In this document: positions 25,962-34,767 of the stretch, in pieces | How positions within the stretch are numbered: the stretch's first letter is position 1 | Layout: each line of letters begins with the position of its first letter | DNA from: Pseudescherichia sp031979925 | GTDB taxonomy: Bacteria > Pseudomonadota > Gammaproteobacteria > Enterobacterales > Enterobacteriaceae | Length of the DNA: 64,000 bases | Direction: 5' to 3' | Assembly: GCF_031979925.1 (NCBI RefSeq) | Contig: NZ_DALZFB010000003.1 | Coordinates: 186,001 to 250,000 of the forward strand | The notes under the pieces: model-generated | The model's database searches: none | What the model was told of the DNA's origin: nothing | Seen by the model: only the letters and a program-made list of their open reading frames with translations | Program-made: the position numbers and the translations under genes

Positions 25962-26741
25962 CTATACCGCACGCAGGCTCTCAGCTAACGGTAAAACAGC
26001 GGCTAACTTAAGTTCAGAACGAAATAGTGACTCATGTAAAGCAACTTGATTACGTCCACGCTTTTTTGCCGTATAAAGCGCGACGTCGGCTGCGCTATAT
26101 AAGGCTTCAAAATCGCTGTGCCGAGCGCCAAGGCTAACGCCAAAGCTGGCCGTGACATATTGCTGGGGCAGACAGTCCAGCGGCGATGCATTAAGCGACG
26201 CGTGAATATATCTCGCAATAATTATCGCCTCTTCCAGCCGGGCATCAGGCAACAGAATAGTAAACTCTTCGCCGCCTACGCGACCAATGGATGCTGACGA
26301 GGGGAGGGCATGACGTATGCGTGAGACCAGAGAGCAGATAACCTTATCGCCCATCGGGTGACCGTATTCGTCATTGATGCGCTTAAAGTGATCGATATCC
26401 AGCAGGATCAGCGCCACGTTGCCCTGGGTCAGAGAACGATTGATCTGGTTGATGATTGCGCTGCGGTTGTAGACGGCAGTAAGCGGATCGTGGGTTGCTT
26501 CATACTCAAGGCGGGCCGCCAGCTTCTGTAGCTCATCGTTTATGCGCGTTAATTCTCGCTCGGCACGATCGCTGCGCGAGATGAGGCGGTAAGACTGACG
26601 AATGAGCCGCTGATAATGTTTCGCCACCGTCCATAGCTTTTCACGACACTCTTCGGCAGGCAGCTGCGCATCGGCGGCGGCTACCCGGGCGTCTTCCAGA
26701 ATGGCGTACTCCTCCTGGAATAGCTCGTTGATATCTAGCAT
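25962..26741 (-). CDS. siaD: Diguanylate cyclase, SiaD-like
   Basis: Soluble enzyme of 259 residues predicted to make cyclic di-GMP. An N-terminal helical region (about residues 1-85) precedes a GGDEF domain with HDPLTAVYNR, DIDHFKRINDEYGHPMGD and the active-site motif RVGGEEF. The inhibitory RxxD site expected just before it is PSSA here, so product feedback seems absent. It is last of four genes and overlaps siaC by 7 bp. In Pseudomonas SiaC binds SiaD and activates it; the same gene order implies the same partnership. A hairpin at 25953-25978 overlaps its last codons. Confidence 0.85.
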   Translation of the reverse strand: MLDINELFQEEYAILEDARVAAADAQLPAEECREKLWTVAKHYQRLIRQSYRLISRSDRAERELTRINDELQKLAARLEYEATHDPLTAVYNRSAIINQINRSLTQGNVALILLDIDHFKRINDEYGHPMGDKVICSLVSRIRHALPSSASIGRVGGEEFTILLPDARLEEAIIIARYIHASLNASPLDCLPQQYVTASFGVSLGARHSDFEALYSAADVALYTAKKRGRNQVALHESLFRSELKLAAVLPLAESLRAV

Positions 26742-27151
26742 GCGTTAAGATCCGGCGTTAAAAAGACGGCAAGCGCAGGGAAATCAAGGCGGACCTCCTG
26801 ACCAAACTCTTCAGAGATATCGTCCTCTGCATCGTAATACCAGTGCAGCTCGCAGATTTTGCCCTGTTTCGCGAAGCCGTTGAGCGACTCGAAAAACTCA
26901 AACAGCAGCTTGGTGCTGGAGCTGTTGAAATAGCTCAGCGCAACGTGCAGCTGCAGCGGGGATGAACCCGCAGGCGTCTCCTGCAGCCAGCTCTCAGTGG
27001 CCTGTAGCAGCGGGCGGAAGAAGGCCGCTGCGTTCTCCGGATAGGCTTCACCCTTTAACACCAGATGATGCGCCGCAAAATCAAAGTTCACTTCCGGTGT
27101 GGCAGAGGTCGCTGCAAGCATAATCGCGGCAGGCAGTGTGGTATCAGTCAT
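26735..27151 (-). CDS. siaC: SiaC-like partner-switch protein (DUF1987)
   Basis: Protein of 138 residues. The fold signature is VNFDFAAHHLVLKGEAYPENAAAFF followed by LSYFNSSSTKLLFEFFE; the Ser/Thr stretch in NSSSTK corresponds to the phosphorylated threonine region of Pseudomonas SiaC. In that system unphosphorylated SiaC binds and stimulates the cyclase SiaD. It overlaps siaB by 8 bp and siaD by 7 bp, so all are translated together. Confidence 0.82.
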   Translation of the reverse strand: MTDTTLPAAIMLAATSATPEVNFDFAAHHLVLKGEAYPENAAAFFRPLLQATESWLQETPAGSSPLQLHVALSYFNSSSTKLLFEFFESLNGFAKQGKICELHWYYDAEDDISEEFGQEVRLDFPALAVFLTPDLNAC

Positions 27152-27725
27152 GGCAAAAGGTAGCCTTTAAGTGGAAAGCGGACAGCGAGCTGGCCGCCAG
27201 AGGATGAATGCGATACTCCAGTGGTTCGCTGGTATCTCGCGCCATGGTCAACAGCCCGATATTGGCCCCTTTACTGGTGGCGGGCGCTTCACTGCGTAAG
27301 TTCTGTTTCCAGGCCTGCTTGATTTCGGCCTGGGTCATGGTGCGTAGCACGTCGAGGTTGTTTTGCAGCAGGGAGGACTCTTCGTTACCCACCAGATTAG
27401 CGGCTTCGAGATAGTAGTTGGCATGATCGGTATGCAGGCAGAGCGAACCAAAGCGCAGCTCCTCTTTATCCGTGCCGATGTAGCGCTCGTCGCTGGAGTA
27501 GCGCACTATGTTCTGGCCCATCTCAATAAATACAGAGAAGAGCCGACGGCGCAGCGGCAGCGAAGATTCATGCTTATCGAGCCAGGCCCGCACCACGTCA
27601 CCCATTGCCACAATATGCTGCTGCGAGAAATAGCCGGTATAGAACAGCTCTACCGCGCTCTGCCTCTGTAGCGTAATTAGCGGTAGCAGGACCGCTTCCT
27701 TGACCTGCAGGTCATTCAATTTCAT
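27144..27725 (-). CDS. siaB: SiaB-like protein kinase (GHKL fold)
   Basis: Protein of 193 residues predicted to phosphorylate SiaC. EMGQNIVRYS has the Glu and Asn of a GHKL N-box and KGANIGLLTMARDTSE looks like the glycine box. MKLNDLQVKEAVLLPL is used as the start; the frame is open ten codons upstream but these overlap siaA. It lies 8 bp after siaA and overlaps siaC by 8 bp. Confidence 0.8.
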   Translation of the reverse strand: MKLNDLQVKEAVLLPLITLQRQSAVELFYTGYFSQQHIVAMGDVVRAWLDKHESSLPLRRRLFSVFIEMGQNIVRYSSDERYIGTDKEELRFGSLCLHTDHANYYLEAANLVGNEESSLLQNNLDVLRTMTQAEIKQAWKQNLRSEAPATSKGANIGLLTMARDTSEPLEYRIHPLAASSLSAFHLKATFCHD

Positions 27726-27733
27726 TTTGTTTC

Positions 27734-28942
27734 TCACCAGCGAAAACCAAACCACGTCATGTCATCACGCGACGCTTCCTTGCCTTGCCAGGCCTGAAGC
27801 CCCTCCTGCAGCGCACCGGAGAGGGCGCTCATCGGCAGAGTACGGTTCTGTAATAACAGGGACTGAATACGTTTCTTACCAAACATAATGCCGCGCTCGC
27901 CGCCGATCTGATCCGTCACGCCGTCGGTAACAATCATCACCTTGTCACCAGAGCGCAACGGTCGCTGATAGCGTCGCCACTGCTGATCCGCGGGCGTATC
28001 GGTATAGCCGAGGCCTTTTCTGTCGGACTCCAGCACGCTAACCTCGTCATCCTCCGTGCCCAGCATAAAGGCGTGCATCCGGGCGTTAGCCCAGATCAGC
28101 TGCTCGTTGGCGTTATCGGCATAAAGGGCAATGGCATCGCAACCATCATTAGACTGGTTGAGGTCGTCGCTGGGATGGAGCTGGCTCAGGGTCTGCTTAA
28201 TGTGGCGATTGACGATCGCCAGCAGACGATCCGGCTCATGCGCCGGGGCCTGGGAGAGCGCCTTCTCCAGCGCAGAGGCGAAGATAAAGGTCATAAATGC
28301 GCCGGGAACGCCGTGTCCGGTGCAGTCAGCAATCACCGCCAGCCAGCCATTTTCGTCGCGCTGAAAAGCGTAGATGTCGCCGCCCACGCAGTCTCTTGGC
28401 TGCCAGTAGAGGCACCAGTCTCGCAGGCTCTCCTCAATGCCCTGCCGCGAGCGGCTCAGCATCGACTCCTGGATCACCCGTGCATATTCAATGCTCTGCA
28501 TGATCTGAAAATGCTGCTTGGCCTGTAGGTCGGAGACCGTCTTGATCAGATCGATGCCCAGGCCAATCCCCAGGTACTGCCCCGCATCGGTGAGGATGAA
28601 GCCCTCGGTCACCGCCTTATCGCCGGTTTCGATTACCCGCTCGGCGAGGTACTCCAGCCCGGCGCTGGCCTCAACAATCAGCGGCGTCTTATCCATAAAA
28701 GCGATGCAGCTCTTTTGATCGTAGAGTTCGTGAAAGAAGGGGCGGCTCATCTGGGAGAGAAAGATGTGGCGGTTAATCATGCCGAGCGGGCGATTATTGT
28801 CCAACACCGGCAGGCCTATCAGCGTCTTATGTTCGCTAAAAAGGGCCATCACCTGCTGATTATTGGAGTCGGGAGTCACATGCGGTACAGCGATGCGTAA
28901 CATGCCTGCGTTTAACTGGCGCGAGGAGAGTGGTATTTCCAT
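27734..28942 (-). CDS. siaA: SiaA-like PP2C phosphatase with a soluble CBS-like N-terminus
   Basis: Protein of 402 residues. The C-terminal part (about 165-400) is a SpoIIE/RsbU-type PP2C domain: QPRDCVGGDIYAF, DCTGHGVPGAFMTF and VIVTDGVTDQ carry the metal-binding Asp residues. It would dephosphorylate SiaC. Pseudomonas SiaA has a membrane sensor with a HAMP domain; here no membrane segment is seen. Instead the first 165 residues (MLRIAVPHVTPDSNNQQVMALF, LIGLPVLDNNRPLGMINR, then a second similar half) look like paired CBS-type ligand-binding motifs. So the input may be a cytosolic ligand. It is first in the operon. Confidence 0.8.
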   Translation of the reverse strand: MEIPLSSRQLNAGMLRIAVPHVTPDSNNQQVMALFSEHKTLIGLPVLDNNRPLGMINRHIFLSQMSRPFFHELYDQKSCIAFMDKTPLIVEASAGLEYLAERVIETGDKAVTEGFILTDAGQYLGIGLGIDLIKTVSDLQAKQHFQIMQSIEYARVIQESMLSRSRQGIEESLRDWCLYWQPRDCVGGDIYAFQRDENGWLAVIADCTGHGVPGAFMTFIFASALEKALSQAPAHEPDRLLAIVNRHIKQTLSQLHPSDDLNQSNDGCDAIALYADNANEQLIWANARMHAFMLGTEDDEVSVLESDRKGLGYTDTPADQQWRRYQRPLRSGDKVMIVTDGVTDQIGGERGIMFGKKRIQSLLLQNRTLPMSALSGALQEGLQAWQGKEASRDDMTWFGFRW

Positions 28943-29251
28943 AATGACCGGCGTTTTCGCAACAAGTAAGATTTATCCTAGAATAAATCCGTAATATGAC
29001 GCTTTTATTTCAATGACTTGCCGAAGGTTACAACGCTATTTTATCGAGCCTAAAGGCAAACTTTAGCGATAACCCTCGCCTATCCGCAGGTGAAAAAAAA
29101 GCCCGCGCAGGGCGGGCAGTAAATACTGGAAGCAATGTGAGCAATGTCGTACTGAATACCTGAGTTATTTACTCAACTATTTAGTGATGAGAAAGATAAT
29201 CTTTATCATCTTAACTTGCAACCCCATCTTTAATGTGGGCGATTTTGTCCA
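28943..29251. other. 309-bp intergenic region between siaA and the choline transporter genes
   Basis: No gene is seen. It holds the siaA promoter region, for which I see no clear sigma-70 boxes or operator, and at 29093-29117 the terminator of the downstream transporter operon. Both flanking operons run on the minus strand. Confidence 0.6.
29093..29117 (-). terminator. Rho-independent terminator of the choline-type transporter operon
   Basis: On the minus strand GCCCGC-CCTGC-GCGGGC is followed by eight T. It lies about 135 bp past the permease stop codon. Confidence 0.88.
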
Positions 29252-30085
29252 TCATTCACGGTGCCGCTGGCGGGCAAAGCTGGCCGAGAGGCGATCCAGC
29301 AGGATAGCCATCAGCACGACGACCAGGCCGCTTTGTAGCCCCAGGCCAATTTCAAGCTGCTGGATGCTGCTGAGGATGTCGTTACCCAGGCCGCCTGCGC
29401 CCACCATCGAAGCGATAATTACCATCGACATCGCCATCATAATGGTCTGGTTAACGCCCGCCATAATGGACGGCTGAGCCGCTGGCAGCTGCACTTTCCA
29501 TAGTAGCTGCCACGGCGTACAGCCGAAGGCGATGCCGGCTTCAATACGCGCACTGTTCACCTGGCGAATACCGAGATCGGTCAGGCGTACTACCGGCGGC
29601 ATGGAGAAGAGAATAGTAGCGAAAATGCCCGGCGGGCGTCCAAGGCCAAACAGAATGGTGGCCGGGATCAGATAGACAAACGCAGGCATGGTCTGCATAA
29701 AGTCGAGCAGGGTACGCACCACGCTGCCAACCCGCGCCCGTCTGGCGCTCCAGATCCCAAGCGGGATACCGATCAGCAGGCTGAAAAAAGTAGAGGAGAG
29801 GGTAAGGGCCAGGGTCACGGCGGCGTGATCGCTGTAGCCGCTGTAAATAATATAGAGGGTGGCGAGTAGCGCAAACAGGGCGAAGCCTTTACCAATGCGC
29901 CACGCGCTCAGCCCCACGGCCAGGATTACCAGCCCCCACGGATTCAGCGCCCCGATCAGCTGCTCAAGGCCGCCGGCAAAGGCATCCACCACCCGGGCAA
30001 AGCCATCGAAAAATCCGCCCGCGTGGGCCAGCAAGGTGTGTACCGCGTCGTCGATCTGGCGGCTAAAGTCTAAGGGATAGCTCAT
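29252..30085 (-). CDS. Quaternary-amine ABC transporter permease (ChoW/ProW-like)
   Basis: Inner-membrane permease of 277 residues with about six hydrophobic segments and the family stretch RVGSVVRTLLDFMQTMPAFVYLIP, then IEAGIAFGCTPWQLLWKVQLPAAQPSI, the EAA loop. It resembles ChoW and ProW, which import choline or betaines. The ATG at 30085 has AGGAG 4 bp upstream, 8 bp after the ATPase stop. It would act with the ATPase upstream and the binding protein at 33.6 kb; the split layout is unusual. Confidence 0.87.
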   Translation of the reverse strand: MSYPLDFSRQIDDAVHTLLAHAGGFFDGFARVVDAFAGGLEQLIGALNPWGLVILAVGLSAWRIGKGFALFALLATLYIIYSGYSDHAAVTLALTLSSTFFSLLIGIPLGIWSARRARVGSVVRTLLDFMQTMPAFVYLIPATILFGLGRPPGIFATILFSMPPVVRLTDLGIRQVNSARIEAGIAFGCTPWQLLWKVQLPAAQPSIMAGVNQTIMMAMSMVIIASMVGAGGLGNDILSSIQQLEIGLGLQSGLVVVLMAILLDRLSASFARQRHRE

Positions 30086-30093
30086 GTTACTCC

Positions 30094-30927
30094 TTACTGC
30101 GTCCAGACATCGGCATAGGTTTCCGCCAGCTGCCAGCGCGAAACGTCCACGCCGGAGAAGAAGTGGCGCACGTAGGCGGTGGCGGGGGCGTTGATAAGCT
30201 CCTCCGGCTTGCCTACTTGTACCAGCTCGCCTTTCTCCATAATCGCAATGCGTGTGCCAAGGCGCAGCGCCTCCTCCATATCGTGAGTGACAAATACGAT
30301 GGTGCGTCGGGACTCCGCCTGCAACGTTAGCAGCAACAACTGCATCTCCCGGCGAATGATCGGATCCAGCGCGGAGAAGGCTTCATCCATTAGCAGCACG
30401 GTGGGGTTAACCACCAGCGCTCGAGCAAGGCCCACGCGCTGCTGCATCCCACCGGAGAGCTGATGAGGATAGCTGTCGGCAACGTCACCCAGACCAACCT
30501 TCTCCAGTATGGCGCGCGCCTGCTGATGGCGAAGCGGACGGGCAGCGCCCGCTACCTCCAGGCCAAACGCCACGTTGTCCAGCACGCTGCGCTCTTCAAA
30601 CAGAGCGAACGACTGGAAAACCATACCGATATGCTGGCGGCGCATGGCAATCAGCCCTGCTGGTGGCAGGGTGGCCAGCGCCTGGCCCTGAAAAATCACC
30701 TCGCCGGAGCTGGCCGGAATGAGGTGATTCAGGGTACGCAGCAGAGTCGATTTGCCCGATCCGGAGAGACCGACAATGACAAAAATCTCACCGGCAAAAA
30801 TCTCTAAATTAATATTGTTCAGCGCGTTAACGCCGGACGTTTGCGGACGGCGAGAAAAAAGGCGCTTGCCGCCGCCAGGATAATAGTTCTTATTAACCGC
30901 TTTGAGCTGAAATATAGGCTGTGACAT
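30094..30927 (-). CDS. Quaternary-amine ABC transporter ATPase (ChoV/ProV-like)
   Basis: ATPase of 277 residues: Walker A GLSGSGKST, Q-loop FQSFALFEERSV, signature LSGGMQQRVGLARAL, Walker B LLMDEAFSALD. It is much shorter than ProV (about 400) because the C-terminal CBS pair that senses ionic strength is missing. This favours a catabolic rather than osmoregulated role. It starts the two-gene transporter operon, divergent by some 100 bp plus a LysR gene from betC. Confidence 0.87.
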   Translation of the reverse strand: MSQPIFQLKAVNKNYYPGGGKRLFSRRPQTSGVNALNNINLEIFAGEIFVIVGLSGSGKSTLLRTLNHLIPASSGEVIFQGQALATLPPAGLIAMRRQHIGMVFQSFALFEERSVLDNVAFGLEVAGAARPLRHQQARAILEKVGLGDVADSYPHQLSGGMQQRVGLARALVVNPTVLLMDEAFSALDPIIRREMQLLLLTLQAESRRTIVFVTHDMEEALRLGTRIAIMEKGELVQVGKPEELINAPATAYVRHFFSGVDVSRWQLAETYADVWTQ

Positions 30928-31026
30928 AGTTTCATCTTAATATTTATAATCCACTACACATTAACGTAATCGCCAGAGAGGCGAAAATCTATTTTGTTTT
31001 ATTGGATATACATAATAAGCATTAGC

Positions 31027-31959
31027 TTAGATAATTTCTGGCAAAGCTTTTTCCATGAAATGAAAACTCCATGCCTCATCTAATAACCAGGCTTTTACTT
31101 TTTCATGCTGGGCAGTGGTGGACTTGCCGCTGGCAGAAATAAGATAGTAGCCGCGCTCGGTACGCAGCTGCGGCCCGCACTGCACCAGCTGATTGGCCGC
31201 AAGGAACGGCGCGATAAGTGGCTGCCAGCCGAGGGCGATCCCCTGGCCCTCAAGCGCCGCCTGGATCACCAGCGAGTAGGCGTTAAAAGTACGCGAGGCA
31301 GCATGGCTCTGGCCGTAAACATGGTGCTGGCGGAACCACTCTTCCCACGTCATCCAGCGCTGAGGGCGGGTATCCGGCAGCTTGAGCAGTGGGAATGCCA
31401 GCAGGGCTTCAGGCCGTTTATCCTGCTGAAGTTGCTGCATAATTTTCTGGTTGCACACCGGAAAGACCGTCTCGGGAAAGAGCCGCTGGGTCTGGGTTCC
31501 CGCCCAGTTTCCGTGACCAAAATAGATAGCCAGATCGGCATTGCTGTCGCGAAAGCTATAGTCATTTGGCGAGGTAGCGATCTGCACCTCTACGCCGGGA
31601 ATAAGCTGCTGAAGCCGCTCCATGCGCGGCAGTAGCCAGTAGCTGGCGAAGCCCATATCGGTATCGATACGCAGCACGCTGCGCTGGTGGCGGGTTCGCT
31701 CCAACTGCTCGCTGATCTCGTTCAGGCTATTACGCACAATCAGGTAGAGACTGTTGCCCGCCTCGGTGAGCTGTACGCCCCGGTGGCGTCGCTCAAAAAG
31801 AGAGGCATTGACGACGTTTTCCAGCGCCTGAATACGCTGGCTCACCGCCGGCTGGGAAAGTCCCAGCTCGTGCCCGGCCGCGGTAAAATTACCCAAACGT
31901 GCCGCCGCTTCAAATACTACCAGCGCCTGGAGAGGCGGAAGCTGTAATTTTCCTGCCAT
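31027..31959 (-). CDS. LysR-family regulator of the choline sulfate genes
   Basis: Protein of 310 residues with the GcvA-type HTH (LPPLQALVVFEAAARLGNFTAAGHELGLSQPAVSQRIQALE broken in two) and an effector domain. It is divergent from betC, 111 bp apart. The divergent region holds TTATGTCATGATAA at 31969-31982, a dyad of the LysR T-N11-A type that could be its site. By context it should control betC and the transporter genes in response to choline sulfate or choline. The ligand is inferred only from context. Confidence 0.82.
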   Translation of the reverse strand: MAGKLQLPPLQALVVFEAAARLGNFTAAGHELGLSQPAVSQRIQALENVVNASLFERRHRGVQLTEAGNSLYLIVRNSLNEISEQLERTRHQRSVLRIDTDMGFASYWLLPRMERLQQLIPGVEVQIATSPNDYSFRDSNADLAIYFGHGNWAGTQTQRLFPETVFPVCNQKIMQQLQQDKRPEALLAFPLLKLPDTRPQRWMTWEEWFRQHHVYGQSHAASRTFNAYSLVIQAALEGQGIALGWQPLIAPFLAANQLVQCGPQLRTERGYYLISASGKSTTAQHEKVKAWLLDEAWSFHFMEKALPEII

Positions 31960-32070
31960 TAGCCCACCTTATGTCATGATAATGAAATAACCCCTTCACA
32001 GGGGTAAATAAGCGTGAGATAAACCTAACACGTTTTTCTTTTTTATTTTATTTTTGGACGCTTTACGCTT

Positions 32071-33606
32071 ATGAATAAACCGAATATCGTTATTCTTATG
32101 GCCGATCAGTTAACGGCCAGCGCCCTCAGAACATATGGTAATAAGGTTAGTCTGACACCGAATATCGATAAGTTAGCACGCGAAGGGGTGGTATTTGAAT
32201 CTGCCTACTGTAATAGCCCGCTTTGCGCGCCGTCGCGTGCGTCGCTGATGACCGGACAGTTTATTTCACGCAATGCGGTATTTGATAACGCTGCCGAATT
32301 CCATGCTGATTCGCCCACTTTTTGCCACTATCTGCGCGAGCAGGGCTACAGGACCTGGCTCTCCGGCAAGATGCACTTCTGCGGCCCGGATCAGCTTCAC
32401 GGTTTCGATGAGCGTCTGACCACCGATATCTACCCGGCGGATTTTGGCTGGACGCCGGACTGGCACCACCCGGAGCGCCGGCTGGACTGGTTCCACAATA
32501 TGAGCTCGGTGCTGGAGGCGGGGGAGTGCGTGCGTACTAACCAGCTCGACTTTGACGATGACGCACTCTTCCAGGCGCGCCAGCGGCTCTATGATGCAGC
32601 GCGGCGGCCCGACGAGCAGCCGTTTATGCTGCTGCTCTCCCTGACCCATCCGCACGATCCCTTTGCCATTCCGAAGCGCTATCTTGACCGTTTTAACGAA
32701 GCGGATATCGACATGCCGAAAACACGCAGAGGGGACGTGGAGGACGACGCCCACTCCGCCCGCCTGCGGGCCATGTACCAGCTGGAAGAAGGGATGATCA
32801 CCGACGAGCATATTCGTCGCGCGCGTCACGCCTACTATGGCGCGATGGCCTACGTCGATGACTGCTTTGGTGAAGTGGTGCGCACTCTGGAGGAGACCGG
32901 GCTGGCGGAGAATACCGTGGTGATGGTCATCGCCGACCACGGGGAGATGCTTGGCGAGCGTGACCTCTGGTACAAGATGACCTTCTTTGAAAACGCCGTG
33001 CGCATTCCCTTTATTGTGCATAACCCTAAACGTTTCGCACCGCGTCGGGTAAGCCAGAGCGTCTCGCTGGTCGACGTGCTGCCTACTCTGGTGGAGCTGG
33101 CCTCCGGCGAAGATCGTAAAACGCAGGCGATTTCTCCCCTCGACGGCAGCAGCGTAGTGCCACATTTGAAAGGCGAATCGGGGCCTGACGATGCGGTGAG
33201 TGAATACCTTGCCGAAGGAGCGCTTGGCCCGATGCTGATGATCCGCCGTGGCAGCTGGAAATACATTCACTCCTTTAGCGAAGCGCCGCAGCTCTTTAAC
33301 CTCGCTGAGGATCCCCATGAGCGCGTCAATCTGGCGAGCCATGCGCGTTACCAGGATCAGGCTCACTCTTTTGCCAGCGAGGTGCGCTCCCGCTGGGATC
33401 TGGAGGCGCTCCATAAGCAGGTGCTGGCCAGCCAGCAGAAGCGGCTCTTCCTGACCCGTATCGCCGGGCGCGACGCTATTCCGAAGTGGGACTATCAGCC
33501 GTTCCTGGCGGCATCGGAACGCTATATCCGTAATCACCAGACGCTGGATGAACAAGAGGCCTTTGCCCGCTATCCGCGTCCTTTTCAACAACCGGCAGGA
33601 AAATAA
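32071..33606 (+). CDS. betC: Choline-sulfatase BetC
   Basis: Hydrolyses choline-O-sulfate to choline and sulfate in the cytoplasm. It has 511 residues, matching BetC. The sulfatase signature LCAPSRASLMTGQ holds Cys52, the residue converted to formylglycine. Other metal residues are in NIVILMADQ and VMVIADHGEMLGE. The C-terminal part has the BetC-specific DAIPKWDYQPF. No formylglycine-generating enzyme gene is in the window. It is followed at once by the binding-protein gene. Confidence 0.93.
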   Translation: MNKPNIVILMADQLTASALRTYGNKVSLTPNIDKLAREGVVFESAYCNSPLCAPSRASLMTGQFISRNAVFDNAAEFHADSPTFCHYLREQGYRTWLSGKMHFCGPDQLHGFDERLTTDIYPADFGWTPDWHHPERRLDWFHNMSSVLEAGECVRTNQLDFDDDALFQARQRLYDAARRPDEQPFMLLLSLTHPHDPFAIPKRYLDRFNEADIDMPKTRRGDVEDDAHSARLRAMYQLEEGMITDEHIRRARHAYYGAMAYVDDCFGEVVRTLEETGLAENTVVMVIADHGEMLGERDLWYKMTFFENAVRIPFIVHNPKRFAPRRVSQSVSLVDVLPTLVELASGEDRKTQAISPLDGSSVVPHLKGESGPDDAVSEYLAEGALGPMLMIRRGSWKYIHSFSEAPQLFNLAEDPHERVNLASHARYQDQAHSFASEVRSRWDLEALHKQVLASQQKRLFLTRIAGRDAIPKWDYQPFLAASERYIRNHQTLDEQEAFARYPRPFQQPAGK

Positions 33607-33607
33607 A

Positions 33608-34555
33608 ATGAAAATGAAGACACTCACGCAATTCGTTCTGCTGGCTGCGGCTGGCTGGCTTCCTCTGAGCAGCATTGCCGCAGAAGAGGCGCGCTGTGAC
33701 ACCATCACCCAGTCCGATCCGGGCTGGACGGACATCGCTGCCACCAACGCACTCTCTGGCGTGGTGCTGAACGCGCTGGGCTATCAGCAGAAGGTGCAGA
33801 ACCTCTCGGTAGCGCTGGCCTATCAGGGGCTGAAAACCGGTCAGGTGGATGTTTTCTTAGGCAACTGGATGCCTGCCCAGGAGCCGGTTATCAGCAAGTT
33901 TACCGCCGACGGCTCGGTCAAGGTGCTGGGGGCTAACCTGCCCGCGGCCCGTTTTACTCTCGCGGTGCCGGACTACGTGGCCGCTGCGGGCGTGAAAGAC
34001 TTTGCCGACCTGCAAAAGTACGCCGACAAGTTTAATCATAAAATTTACGGCATCGCCCCCGGCGCGCCGGCCAACCAGAACCTGAAGAAGATGCTCGACA
34101 AGCACGATTTTGCCCTGCAGGACTGGAATCTGGTGGAGTCGAGCGAGAGCGGGATGCTGGCGCAGGTGACGCGGGCGGTGGAGCGGAAGGAGTGGATCGT
34201 CTTCCTCGGCTGGGAGCCGCATGCCATGAACACCCGCTTTAAGCTGGCCTACCTGAGCGGGGGCGATGCTTACTTTGGCGCTAACTACGGCAGCGCAACG
34301 GTCAACACCGTCACGCGTAAGGATTTTGCCACCCAATGCCCGAACGCTAACCGCTTCTTCAGCCAGCTGAAGTTTGACGTCCCGCTGGAGAACGCCGTTA
34401 TCACCCGCGTGCTGGACGATAAGCAGAGCGCCCAGGAGGCTGCCCGCGCCGAGCTGGCTAAGCGCCCGGAACTGCTGGACAGCTGGCTCGCTGGCGTCAC
34501 CACCCGCACCGGGGAACCGGCGAAGCCAGCGGTGTTAAAAACCCTGGGTCTGTAA
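33608..34555 (+). CDS. Choline-type ABC transporter substrate-binding protein (ChoX-like)
   Basis: Periplasmic protein of 315 residues with signal peptide MKMKTLTQFVLLAAAGWLPLSSIAA. The body shows the ChoX/ProX pattern: DPGWTDIAATNALSGVVLNALGY, VDVFLGNWMPAQEP and FLGWEPHAMN, with aromatic residues that box a quaternary ammonium. It directly follows betC and so probably binds choline-O-sulfate or choline and feeds the permease and ATPase at 29.3-30.9 kb. The ATG at 33608 starts the signal peptide. Confidence 0.88.
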   Translation: MKMKTLTQFVLLAAAGWLPLSSIAAEEARCDTITQSDPGWTDIAATNALSGVVLNALGYQQKVQNLSVALAYQGLKTGQVDVFLGNWMPAQEPVISKFTADGSVKVLGANLPAARFTLAVPDYVAAAGVKDFADLQKYADKFNHKIYGIAPGAPANQNLKKMLDKHDFALQDWNLVESSESGMLAQVTRAVERKEWIVFLGWEPHAMNTRFKLAYLSGGDAYFGANYGSATVNTVTRKDFATQCPNANRFFSQLKFDVPLENAVITRVLDDKQSAQEAARAELAKRPELLDSWLAGVTTRTGEPAKPAVLKTLGL

Positions 34556-34583
34556 GCGATAACGGCAACACTAAAATCCTGTT

Positions 34584-34626
34584 AAAAACCACGTAACTTT
34601 TATGAGGCGAAGCTGCGTGGTTTTTT
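34584..34626 (+). terminator. Terminator after the betC operon
   Basis: The arms aaaaaccacg (34584-34593) and cgtggttttt (34616-34625) form a 10-bp stem with a 22-nt loop ending in a T-run. Confidence 0.75.
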
Positions 34627-34658
34627 CTCAACTTTTCAAGGTAATTATTCTTGATTGC

Positions 34659-34685
34659 ATACTCATAATGAGTATAGTTCTCATT
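34659..34685. promoter_or_regulatory. Fur-box-like region before the beta-propeller lipoprotein gene
   Basis: A perfect palindrome atactcataatgagtat (34659-34675) overlaps the 19-bp repeat aatgagtatagttctcatt (34667-34685), whose 6-bp arms match the Fur arrangement. Iron repression of the genes downstream is likely. Confidence 0.65.
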
Positions 34686-34767
34686 CTCTTTAGCGTTTGG
34701 TCAGGCCGCTTTTGGCTGGCGCGCTACCTTCCTGATGAATGACTTTGAACGGTTAAGGATGCTCCTG

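Noticed and set aside
32266..33747. A 493-codon open frame antisense to betC
   Set aside because: The plus-strand frame has the sulfatase signature and neighbours; the antisense one has none.
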